Source: Bacteroidota bacterium (lineage in GTDB: Bacteria; Bacteroidota; Ignavibacteria; UBA10030; UBA6906). From it: DNA of 53,992 bases. The notes under the pieces are model-generated. The model was not told the origin of the DNA and searched no databases. It saw only the letters and a program-made list of their open reading frames with translations. Location of the stretch: the NCBI GenBank assembly GCA_019637975.1, contig JAHBUR010000027.1, positions 1-53,992 of the forward strand, in the 5' to 3' direction. Position 1 is the stretch's first letter. Every line of letters begins with the position of its first letter. Both the position numbers and the translations under genes were made by a program. Positions 46,087 through 53,992 of the stretch are shown piece after piece.

Positions 46087-47027
46087 GAACCGGAAGAACT
46101 TCTATCCAACAGGTACAAGAACACATCCTCCAACGATGGGGTAATTCTGTGGACATTGAACGATGCGATTTGCTTTTCGGCGAGAGATTGTTGAATCAAC
46201 TTCGTTCCTTCTTTCTCTTCCTCCACCATCACGTGAAGAGCCGTGCCGAACACCGAGGTCTCCAACGCCCAACGTTGCTCACGGATTGTCTCAAGCGCGT
46301 CGACAACATTGTGCTCCAATCCCGACACTTCAAGAATCGGGTTCTTGATGTGGTCGGTTTTGAGTTCAACCGGGCTACCGCTTGCTATCAATTTTCCTGC
46401 GTTGATCAGAATGATATCGTTGCAATACTCCGCCTCGTCGAGAAAATGCGTTGTGACAAGAACCGTGATTCCTTCAGAAGAAAGCTGATTGATCAGTTCC
46501 CAGAAATTTCTTCGGGAGATGGGATCCACTCCGCCGGTAGGCTCGTCCAGGAAAACGATTTTCGGTTCGTGGAGAATAGCACAGCCGAGCGCAAGACGCT
46601 GCTTCCATCCGCCCGAGAGGGTTTTTGTGAGACTATCCTCCCGTCCCTTCAGGTCCGCCATCTTCAGCACCCACTCCATGCGATGGTTGAGGCGTAAGTT
46701 CTTCAGGCCGTACACACCGCCGTAGAACCGGATATTCTGTTCCACGGTCAAATCATCATACAACGAGAAGCGTTGCGACATGTACCCGATATTGAGCTTC
46801 ACCAGATCCGTTTGTGTAATGATATCGTACCCGCCCACTTTCGCCGTTCCGTCAGTCGGGCGCAACAACCCGATCAGCATGCGAATTGTCGTTGACTTGC
46901 CGGCGCCATTGGCGCCAAGAAAGCCGAAAATCTCTCCCTGCTTTACCGAAAAGTTCACGCTATCGACAGCAGCAAACTTTCCGAACCGCTTTGTGAGATT
47001 GCTGACTTCTATTGCATTCGTTGACAT
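46083..47027 (-). CDS. ABC transporter ATPase, second of two (YbhF half-like)
   Basis: Nucleotide-binding subunit of 314 residues. Walker A is GANGAGKST (about residues 38-46), the signature is LSGGWKQR, and Walker B with catalytic glutamate is IVFLDEPTGGVD, with the H-loop at TTHFLDEAE. The tryptophan in LSGGWKQ, where glutamine or methionine is usual, is seen in other YbhF-type proteins. The C-terminal extension of about 90 residues is typical of multidrug exporters. In E. coli, YbhF is a single protein with two such domains; here they are separate genes flanking TolC. Its promoter-side spacer contains 9 bp repeats. Confidence 0.95.
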   Translation of the reverse strand: MSTNAIEVSNLTKRFGKFAAVDSVNFSVKQGEIFGFLGANGAGKSTTIRMLIGLLRPTDGTAKVGGYDIITQTDLVKLNIGYMSQRFSLYDDLTVEQNIRFYGGVYGLKNLRLNHRMEWVLKMADLKGREDSLTKTLSGGWKQRLALGCAILHEPKIVFLDEPTGGVDPISRRNFWELINQLSSEGITVLVTTHFLDEAEYCNDIILINAGKLIASGSPVELKTDHIKNPILEVSGLEHNVVDALETIREQRWALETSVFGTALHVMVEEEKEGTKLIQQSLAEKQIASFNVHRITPSLEDVFLYLLDRSSSGS

Positions 47028-47089
47028 ACGACTCTACAAAACTCTATAAACTCTACAAACTCAATCACAAACTCCCTATAACTCTATCC
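47028..47089. repeat. Approximate 9 bp tandem repeats between ATPase and TolC genes
   Basis: On the minus strand the spacer reads GAGTTTGTA, GAGTTTATA, GAGTTTTGTA and GAGTCGTA, a degenerate 9 to 10 bp tandem array that begins inside the last codons of tolC and contains its stop (47065-47067). AACTCTACAAACTC (47049-47062) is the exact inverse of the 14-mer at 25784-25797. Confidence 0.75.
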
Positions 47090-48459
47090 AACCGCGTTCT
47101 CGCAATCTCGTGTTCAATCAACGAACCAGAGTAATTCGTCTTTGCCTGCAACAGCGTGACGTTTGCGTCGAGCAGATCGGTTGATGTTGCAAGGCCCCGC
47201 TTGAACTTGTCGTTCAACGTGCGCTGGTTTTCCTCGGCTTGTTCGATGGCCAGCATGGCAACCTGTACTTTCTCCTTTGCCCGCACTACGGCGAGCAACT
47301 GGCGGCGGACATCGAGCGCGACATTCTCTTTGAGCTGATCAAACATCAATTCCTGTTGATGGAGCACGGCATGGGCCTGCCCGGTTTGGTGGGACGTTGT
47401 CTCCCAGGTCCAGAGATCGAGTTGCATCTGAACTCCGACATCCCACGTTCCCTTGAATTCATCGCGTGTAGGTTGATATCGTTGATTCGGACGATTGTAA
47501 TAGAAATTTCCGGTCAGGAAAATTTGCGGCCACCAGTTCGACTGAGCTGCGCTTACCGTCGCCTTTGCCGCCTCAAGGCGGGATTGCATTGCTTGAACAT
47601 CCGTCCGGTTCGTAAGCGCCAAAGCGACAAGGTTCGGGGTTTGTAGCGCATCATCCCCCTCGCGGTGGGGTTTCGTGTCAGGCTCTGCAGGAAAACGCGG
47701 CATATCATCCGGCTCGGCCGGAGGCCAGGGTTTCGATGCAAGCTGTATCTGTGTTTCAAGCGGCTGACCTATAATGTTGTTCAGATTCATCATTGCCAGC
47801 TCGACATCGTTGCGTGCATCAATTTGCGCAAGACGTGCGTTGTTGAGTTGCAGCTGGACTTTGAGCAAGTCGTTGCGGGTCACCAGCCCCGCGTTCAGCA
47901 AGTTCTTCGTATCCTGTTCGTTCGTCTCAAGCCGCACAACATTCTCGTCAACAAGCCTCTTCACTTCCATCGTCTGGTGCAGCGTCCAATACGCCACCGT
48001 GATGGCGAATTTCTGATCGGAGGTTTCATTCTTGTTGTCGAATTCTGCTGCACGTGCCGCATACGCAGCCGCCTGCGCATTGCTCTCAAGTTTGAATCCG
48101 GTAAAAAGAGGCTGCTGGAGAGAAATCCGGGTTGCGTAGTTGTTCAGAACCGTCGGTGCAATGACTATCGGTTGCGGCAAGAACGGAACGGAAACCTGAA
48201 ACGGATCAACATCACTCAGTCGCTGATAGCTTGCGGTCAACTTAAGCGACGGGAGTCGTTGTGCCGATACCTCGCTTTCCTTCGCTTGTGCCGCATCGAC
48301 TTTCAGGGTTGAGATTTTCAACGCCCTGCTGTTCTCCAGCCCGATGCGGATGGCGTCCGGCAACGAGAGAACGACGCTGTTTTGTGCCGAGACGTGACTG
48401 GAGAAAATGAACAAAAGCCAAATTGCCGACCCTGCAGCCGATTTTATTCCTCGGTTCAT
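47065..48459 (-). CDS. TolC family outer-membrane efflux protein
   Basis: A 464-residue outer-membrane channel with a signal peptide (SAIWLLFIFSSHVSA) and two TolC repeats, each with the long coiled helices typical of the family (LPDAIRIGLENSRALKISTLKVDAAQA; LVALALTNRTDVQAMQSRLEAAKATVSAAQSNWWPQIFLTGNFYYN). A proline-rich charged segment (PWPPAEPDDMPRFPAEPDTKPHREGDD, in pieces, near residues 240-265) sits between the halves and is unusual. It overlaps the upstream ATPase gene by 4 bases, so it belongs to the exporter operon; in the E. coli counterpart tolC is elsewhere. Confidence 0.94.
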   Translation of the reverse strand: MNRGIKSAAGSAIWLLFIFSSHVSAQNSVVLSLPDAIRIGLENSRALKISTLKVDAAQAKESEVSAQRLPSLKLTASYQRLSDVDPFQVSVPFLPQPIVIAPTVLNNYATRISLQQPLFTGFKLESNAQAAAYAARAAEFDNKNETSDQKFAITVAYWTLHQTMEVKRLVDENVVRLETNEQDTKNLLNAGLVTRNDLLKVQLQLNNARLAQIDARNDVELAMMNLNNIIGQPLETQIQLASKPWPPAEPDDMPRFPAEPDTKPHREGDDALQTPNLVALALTNRTDVQAMQSRLEAAKATVSAAQSNWWPQIFLTGNFYYNRPNQRYQPTRDEFKGTWDVGVQMQLDLWTWETTSHQTGQAHAVLHQQELMFDQLKENVALDVRRQLLAVVRAKEKVQVAMLAIEQAEENQRTLNDKFKRGLATSTDLLDANVTLLQAKTNYSGSLIEHEIARTRLDRVIGSL

Positions 48460-49394
48460 ACTTCAACCTCATGCTTTTCGATTTGCGTAAGTAATGAGAT
48501 GAATACATTTTCAAGTGACGGAGAGATTACACGCCACGATGTTACAGGGATCTTCTCCTTTCCCAGAATTTCCTCCATCTCTTTCTGGGCAGTAGATGCT
48601 TCCGATACGACGATATTGAGCCTATCGCCGAACGTCTGGACTTCCCTTGCCGCGGAATGAGCCTTCAATGCATGGGAAGCGTCACGGACTCGTCCACAAA
48701 CAATTTCCACTACTTCCCCGCGCATCAGTGCCTTCAGGTTCGACGGCGTGTCAACACGTATGATCTCTCCCTTGTTCATGAATGCAACACGCAAGCATCG
48801 TTCCGCCTCATCGAGATACGGCGTGCTCATGAAAATCGTGATTCCGCTCTTGAGCAGACTCTGCAAAATCCGCCAGAAGTCACGCCGTGAAACCGGGTCA
48901 ACACCCGTCGTCGGTTCGTCAAGGAAGATGATTTTCGGCGTATGAACCAGCGTACAAGCAAGCGCGAGCTTTTGCTTCATCCCGCCCGAGAGTTTCTCGG
49001 CAAGCCTGTCTCTGAATGGCGTCAGTCTCGTGAATTCCAACAGTTCCTCGCGCCTCTGCTTAAAGTCATACACCTTATTGATTTCTGCAAAGAACTCGAT
49101 ATTCTCATCAATCGTGAGATCTCCGTACAATGAGAAACGCTGCGAGAGATAGCCGATTTCCTTTTTGACTTCGTCGGGATGTTTGACAATATCGTGTCCA
49201 AGAATCATTGCGGTACCGGCGCTCGGACTGAGAATGCCACACAGCATGCGAATCAACGTTGTCTTTCCCGCGCCATCGGGACCGACGATGCCGAACATTT
49301 CACCGGACTTTACATCGAGACTGATGCCGTTTACGGCTCTAATAGCTTCAAACGATTTTGATAGATTGCGTATTTCTATCGCTGGGGTAGTCAT
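48456..49394 (-). CDS. ABC transporter ATPase, first of two (YbhF half-like)
   Basis: A 312-residue ATPase with Walker A GPDGAGKTT (near residue 40), signature LSGGMKQK, Walker B IIFLDEPTTGVD and H-loop MSTPYLDEAE, where serine-threonine-proline replaces the usual threonine-threonine-histidine. The switch histidine is thus replaced by proline, so this site may be catalytically weak, with the other ATPase carrying hydrolysis. A C-terminal extension follows. The start ATG at 49394 lies within the heptamer repeat array beside the four-helix-bundle gene, so its natural upstream region may have been displaced. It overlaps tolC by 4 bases. Confidence 0.94.
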   Translation of the reverse strand: MTTPAIEIRNLSKSFEAIRAVNGISLDVKSGEMFGIVGPDGAGKTTLIRMLCGILSPSAGTAMILGHDIVKHPDEVKKEIGYLSQRFSLYGDLTIDENIEFFAEINKVYDFKQRREELLEFTRLTPFRDRLAEKLSGGMKQKLALACTLVHTPKIIFLDEPTTGVDPVSRRDFWRILQSLLKSGITIFMSTPYLDEAERCLRVAFMNKGEIIRVDTPSNLKALMRGEVVEIVCGRVRDASHALKAHSAAREVQTFGDRLNIVVSEASTAQKEMEEILGKEKIPVTSWRVISPSLENVFISLLTQIEKHEVEV

Positions 49395-49413
49395 TAGTCA
49401 TTCGTCATTGACC
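49389..49413. repeat. Heptamer repeat array, left of four-helix-bundle gene
   Basis: On the plus strand: AGTCATT, AGTCATT, CGTCATT, then GACC. The array contains the ATPase start codon (49392-49394) and the four-helix-bundle stop (49405-49407). It is inverted relative to the array at 49790-49827. Confidence 0.85.
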
Positions 49414-49773
49414 CGGGTTGCTTCTGCCGATTGATTTGATGTACGAGTTCAATTTGAGATGAAGGGTTTTCAACTTCTCAATCAGATCGTCATAGCGTTT
49501 TTCCGAGATGAAGTTTCTACCCTTCGCCTCCATGAGCCACGTTTTCGTTTCCATCAACGATCCCCGAGCGTAGTAGCAGAACTGCCGATTCTCTTTGTAG
49601 TGATAGCGGCCAAATCCTTCCGAGATATTTGCGGCGATCGAATCTGCCGATTCAACAAGCTGACCGCCGATAGTTCGCTTCGCGAAGTACTCCCACGTAT
49701 CAACGAACTTCCACACGTCTTCACCAATATCCATCGCCATTTGATACACCTCCAGCTCTTCGAGTCTCAGCAT
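49405..49773 (-). CDS. Four-helix-bundle protein (S23/23S rRNA intervening-sequence type)
   Basis: A 122-residue protein of the four-helix-bundle family first found as an ORF in 23S rRNA intervening sequences. The signature blocks are LEELEVYQMAMDIGEDVWKF near the start, GGQLVESADSIAANISEGFGRY in the middle and FCYYARGSLMETKTWLMEA near residue 65, with a final helix YDDLIEKLKTLHLKLNSYI. The function is unknown; the proteins are basic and may bind nucleic acid. It sits between hlyD and the first ATPase of the exporter, where E. coli has nothing, flanked by inverted heptamer arrays, so it looks like an inserted cassette. Confidence 0.92.
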   Translation of the reverse strand: MLRLEELEVYQMAMDIGEDVWKFVDTWEYFAKRTIGGQLVESADSIAANISEGFGRYHYKENRQFCYYARGSLMETKTWLMEAKGRNFISEKRYDDLIEKLKTLHLKLNSYIKSIGRSNPGQ

Positions 49774-49789
49774 ATTTCCTCCAATCGCA

Positions 49790-49827
49790 AATGACCAACG
49801 ACTACTGACTACTGACCAATGACCAAC
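49790..49827. repeat. Heptamer repeat array, right of four-helix-bundle gene
   Basis: On the plus strand: AATGACC, AACGACT, ACTGACT, ACTGACC, AATGACC, AAC. It holds the hlyD stop (49809-49811) and encodes the last hlyD residues. The unit is the reverse complement of the left array's AGTCATT unit, apart from variable bases. Confidence 0.85.
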
Positions 49828-50735
49828 CTCGCATCTGCCGGCAATCCCGGTTTCAACGCGCCGTCTTTGTTTTCCACTTCGATTTTGACACCAAAGACGA
49901 GCTTGGTTCGTTCTTCCTTCGTTTGCACATTTTTCGGAGTGAATTCGGCGCTCGGAGAAATGAATGTCACCTTCCCTTCAAACGTTCTGTCCGGCATGCC
50001 ATCAATCTTTACCTCTGCTTTTTGTCCGAGGCGGATATGAGGCAGATATTGTTCATTCACGTAGATAACGATCTTCACGATATCGAGATAGGTCAACCGT
50101 ATGACATTTGCGCCCGGAGTAACAAGTTCTCCTACTTCAACGGATTTTAGCGTCACAGTTCCTTCAGCAGGCGCAACAATAGAACAATCACGAACTTTCT
50201 TTCTGAGCTGGTCGGCCTGTGCTTCGGCCTGTTCGCGGCGGGCGCGGGCGATTTCAATCTCCGGTTTTCGGAGGCCGCGAACGAGTTTTTGATATGTTTG
50301 CTCGGCCGAGACGAAGCGCGCATACACATCATCGTATTGTTTTTGGGTGATGGTTTGTGCGGCGAGGAGTTCTTTCATCCTTTCATAATCTGTCCGGGAT
50401 GTCTTGTATGCGGCTTCGGCTTGGAGAATATCTTCTTTGCGTGAGCCTTCAAGGGCAAGCCTGTACTGCGCATCTGCGGCAGCAGCATTTGCCAACGCCT
50501 GACGGAGTTGGATCTGATAATCCGTATCGTCAATCACGACAAGCGTATCGCCTGCCGAAACCCGCGTTCCCTCCATGACCCAGACTTCTTTCACTTTGCC
50601 GGCGACTTCGGAGCCGATATTGATGTTTGTCCCCTCGATCGTTCCGGATGCCTCAATGGCGTTGCGATCGTTTCCCGAGCATCCGCCTGGAACCGTTAAA
50701 CCCGCTGCAAGAAGTAGTACGAAGACACGCTGCAT
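49809..50735 (-). CDS. HlyD-family adaptor lipoprotein (YbhG-like)
   Basis: Periplasmic membrane-fusion protein of 308 residues with a lipobox (PGGC, about residue 19) that would tether it to the inner membrane. Domains run: lipoyl-like half (ASGTIEGTNINIGSEVAGKVKEVWVMEGTRVSAGDTLVVIDD), a coiled-coil hairpin (about 75-180) with a KQYDDVYARFVSAEQTYQKL turn, the second lipoyl half (CSIVAPAEGTVTLKSVEVGELVTPGANV) and the beta-barrel. It resembles YbhG of the E. coli YbhGFSR exporter. Its last residues (VIGQ) and stop come from the repeat array. It lies 27 bases after the TetR gene. Confidence 0.93.
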   Translation of the reverse strand: MQRVFVLLLAAGLTVPGGCSGNDRNAIEASGTIEGTNINIGSEVAGKVKEVWVMEGTRVSAGDTLVVIDDTDYQIQLRQALANAAAADAQYRLALEGSRKEDILQAEAAYKTSRTDYERMKELLAAQTITQKQYDDVYARFVSAEQTYQKLVRGLRKPEIEIARARREQAEAQADQLRKKVRDCSIVAPAEGTVTLKSVEVGELVTPGANVIRLTYLDIVKIVIYVNEQYLPHIRLGQKAEVKIDGMPDRTFEGKVTFISPSAEFTPKNVQTKEERTKLVFGVKIEVENKDGALKPGLPADARLVIGQ

Positions 50736-50762
50736 AATTTCCTCAGAGAAATTGTTGTTGAT

Positions 50763-51437
50763 TCAAAATGAATTGATCGGGGTGAGTCGCAATTGTTCGA
50801 ACTGCTGTCTCCCCTGCGCCGTAACTGCACCGATGAAGAAAATGCTTATGATCTCACTCACCGCTTCACCAATGGAAAAGGACTCTTGAGTAAGAACTTC
50901 CGGCTGGACAATCCGCTCGATTGCCCCTATCACGCTCATCAAGAATACGCGTTTGTTCATCTCCGGACGCATTGTGCCTTCGCTGATGCCCTGATTGATA
51001 AGCCGCTCAAATGCATCGGACAATCGTTTCCTCCTGAACTCCTCAATATGCTTCCAAAACTCCGGGAGCCGCCTCTTGATATCCTGGCCGTAGATTGGTG
51101 ATACGCGGTTGATGTTGCTTGCAAGCATGGTGATAATTTCGGAGAGTTTCTCGACGGCACTTTTGTCACTGAGGAGAATCCTTTCGACGTTGCCGCGGAC
51201 TGTTCCCATGAATCTTTCCATAATCTGCTGTACAACATCTTCTTTGCTTGAGAAGTATTTGTAGAAGGTCTTCTTGCTAATCGCCAGATCGGCGGCAAGT
51301 TCATCAACGGTGATTCTGACAAAACCCTCCTTGAAGAATCTCTCCTGGCAGTGCGAGAGTATTTTCTCTTTTATGAGTTCGTCTTCAGGCATTTGGTGTT
51401 TCACTACAGAAACTGGTCGAGTATTATTCGTTTCCAC
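50763..51437 (-). CDS. TetR family regulator (CecR-like)
   Basis: A 224-residue repressor, first in the exporter operon. The helix-turn-helix lies at ITVDELAADLAISKKTFYKYFSSKEDVVQQIM, preceded by KEKILSHCQERFFKEGF; the C-terminal ligand domain is helical. E. coli controls its YbhGFSR operon with the TetR protein CecR, so the context fits. The start is uncertain. GTG at 51437 has no ribosome site, and ATG at 51392 (MPEDELIKEK) is also possible; the second would leave the operator half-site at 51424-51435 untranslated, which I find more natural. It probably represses itself and the downstream exporter. Confidence 0.92.
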   Translation of the reverse strand: METNNTRPVSVVKHQMPEDELIKEKILSHCQERFFKEGFVRITVDELAADLAISKKTFYKYFSSKEDVVQQIMERFMGTVRGNVERILLSDKSAVEKLSEIITMLASNINRVSPIYGQDIKRRLPEFWKHIEEFRRKRLSDAFERLINQGISEGTMRPEMNKRVFLMSVIGAIERIVQPEVLTQESFSIGEAVSEIISIFFIGAVTAQGRQQFEQLRLTPINSF

Positions 51438-51508
51438 ATTGTACTAGCAAGAAAGCTTTCAGAAAAGCAATCTGTTATTAGGAAACGATAATCGTGTTAT
51501 TCGTTTCC
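51424..51508. promoter_or_regulatory. Putative TetR operator region of the efflux operon
   Basis: GGAAACGA (51481-51488) and TCGTTTCC (51501-51508) are perfect inverted arms around a 12-base centre. The 12-mer TTATTCGTTTCC ending the site at 51497-51508 is repeated exactly at 51424-51435, near the TetR start. This double site upstream of the first operon gene is the likely place where the TetR protein binds. It is inferred from symmetry and repetition only. Confidence 0.65.
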
Positions 51509-51573
51509 AATATACATGAGAATATGTGGAATGTCAAGCTGATCAGGAAATTAATCTTTGAACTGAAAACAAA

Positions 51574-51603
51574 AAGCCCTCAATTCTTTCGAATTGAGGG
51601 CTT
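51574..51603 (-). terminator. Intrinsic terminator after groEL
   Basis: Perfect 13 bp stem AAGCCCTCAATTC / GAATTGAGGGCTT with a 4-base loop, followed on the minus strand by TTTTTGTTTT. It lies 36 bases past the groEL stop and insulates the TetR operon. Confidence 0.95.
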
Positions 51604-51639
51604 CCAAACCGGAACGATCTTTCGAGTCGTTCGACAGGC

Positions 51640-53316
<1,677 letters not shown>

Positions 53317-53601
53317 TTACACAATTGCGAAGATGTCTGCTTCGCGCATGATGAGAAGTTCTTCGCCTTCCACGGTCACTTCGGTTCCGGAGTATTTTCC
53401 GTACAACACTTTGTCGCCGACTTTGACTTCGGGGGCAACTTTCTTTCCGTCGTCGGTGACTTTGCCCGGACCAACGGCAACTACTTCACCGATCACCGGC
53501 TTTTCTTTTGCGGTATCGGGAAGGATGATACCACCCTTGGTTTTCTCTTCTGCTGCAGCGGGCTTAATAATAACCCTGTCAGCCAATGGCTTCATTTTCA
53601 T
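53317..53601 (-). CDS. groES: Co-chaperonin GroES
   Basis: Heptameric lid of the GroEL folding chamber, 94 residues from ATG at 53601. Family features are [27 protein letters not shown] with the mobile loop near residue 20, then [41 protein letters not shown]. The frame extends further upstream but would run into the CIRCE operator, so it is not used. AGGAGG is 4 bases from this ATG and 10 from the next one at 53595, so initiation at the second codon is possible and would give the usual MKPLADRV start. Confidence 0.97.
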   Translation of the reverse strand: MKMKPLADRVIIKPAAAEEKTKGGIILPDTAKEKPVIGEVVAVGPGKVTDDGKKVAPEVKVGDKVLYGKYSGTEVTVEGEELLIMREADIFAIV

Positions 53602-53665
53602 GGAACCTCCTTGTTGGTGTTGTTTGATTTTTTGTAACTGGTTTGAATACAATATCTTAGAGAGA

Positions 53666-53692
53666 TTAGCACTCTCCATATAAGAGTGCTAA
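53666..53692. promoter_or_regulatory. CIRCE operator (HrcA binding site)
   Basis: TTAGCACTC, nine bases, GAGTGCTAA: a perfect match to the CIRCE inverted repeat that HrcA binds to repress heat-shock chaperonin genes. It lies 65 bases upstream of groES and just downstream of the promoter, so it can block initiation. hrcA itself is not in the window. Confidence 0.97.
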
Positions 53693-53693
53693 T

Positions 53694-53721
53694 AATATAT
53701 ATAAAATCTGCAATATGTCAA
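53694..53721 (-). promoter_or_regulatory. groESL promoter, sigma70-like
   Basis: On the minus strand TTGACA (53716-53721) and TATATT (53694-53699) are separated by 16 bases, close to the sigma70 consensus, with CIRCE beginning 1 base downstream of the -10 box. TATTAT at 18-base spacing is an alternative -10. Confidence 0.8.
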
Positions 53722-53814
53722 GAGGTGTGGAATTAAGAAGTGTTAAGGAATGACCGGAATCAATCCGAAAACGGCAAGTTTCGGAAAATAGGAAATGAGA
53801 CGGGTGAAGAATGG

Positions 53815-53992
53815 CTATCGGGCAGCTTTGACTTCAAAAAAATGCAACCCGTAGCCTGGCAGGTCGAAGTACATTCCTTTGTGCTGAAGTCCGGTACGGT
53901 CACGGGAAAATACCGCCGGGCTCATCAAATCCCGAAACTCGAACACCGTTCCTTTCAGGTTATCGAGCCCGATGTCGATGTAGCATTGCGAG
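53815..53992 (-). CDS. C-terminal end of an unidentified protein, 5' part outside the window
   Basis: A single open frame of 59 codons enters from the right edge and stops at TAG (53815-53817). Reading in this frame gives QCYIDIGLDNLKGTVFEFRD, then LMSPAVFSRDRTGLQHKG and MYFDLPGYGLHFFEVKAAR. The alternating hydrophobic pattern with DLPGYGLHFFEV at the end resembles the C-terminal beta-sandwich of alpha-amylase-like glycoside hydrolases, but this is weak. It is transcribed toward groES, from which it is separated by about 90 bases. I give no function. Confidence 0.75.
   Translation of the reverse strand, partial: SQCYIDIGLDNLKGTVFEFRDLMSPAVFSRDRTGLQHKGMYFDLPGYGLHFFEVKAAR

Noticed and set aside
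49389..49827. CRISPR array
   Set aside because: The heptamer arrays are contiguous short repeats without spacers of constant length, and no cas gene is present.

Overview
The window is a gene-dense chromosomal segment of about 54 kb. Every gene I can support lies on the minus strand, so transcription runs from high to low coordinates. It is most probably from the Bacteroidota/Ignavibacteriota side of the FCB superphylum. The reasons are a short primary sigma factor (285 aa) without region 1.1, a DUF5683 protein, lipoproteins, an Omp85-type barrel and TolC (a diderm envelope), and Bacteroidota-like operon content. Closer placement is not possible from the sequence alone. I see no rRNA, tRNA, CRISPR array, insertion sequence or prophage.

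Layout, right to left (the direction of transcription). The C-terminal end of an unidentified gene lies at 53815-53992. Next is groES-groEL with a sigma70-like promoter, a perfect CIRCE element and a strong terminator. Then comes a TetR-led efflux operon (HlyD, ATPase, TolC, ATPase, two ABC-2 permeases) resembling CecR-YbhGFSR, interrupted by a four-helix-bundle gene between inverted 7-bp repeat arrays. Aquaporin Z follows. Next is an envelope operon made of a lipoprotein with a Fam20/CotH-like kinase loop, a metallophosphoesterase lipoprotein and an Omp85-type barrel. MgtE, a GAF/degenerate-GGDEF protein and a small zinc-binding protein follow.

The middle holds a compact run of phosphopentomutase, an antitoxin-like gene, a PIN toxin, two EutN/CcmL microcompartment vertex proteins and the primary sigma factor. 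After that come an NlpC/P60 lipoprotein, def-fmt, a membrane protein with parA-parB, ridA, a DUF5683 protein and spmA-spmB.

The stretch 14 to 24.4 kb looks like a peptide and proline catabolism region: proline dehydrogenase, an AbgT transporter, an OPT oligopeptide transporter, a PqqD-like protein, a pepD dipeptidase that is broken in this sequence, an MFSD1-like transporter and a DPP-IV-type peptidase. The left part holds a DUF2203 protein, a macA-macB permease pair fused translationally to uvrB and comF, gapA, pgk, rhomboid-ispG, and a SpoIID-amidase pair that runs off the left edge.

The most unusual items are the kinase-like/phosphatase/barrel operon, the EutN pair downstream of phosphopentomutase, and the four-helix-bundle cassette whose flanking repeats supply the stop of one neighbour and the start of the other. 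Spacers built of 7 to 9 bp repeats and several GC-rich palindromes recur between genes.
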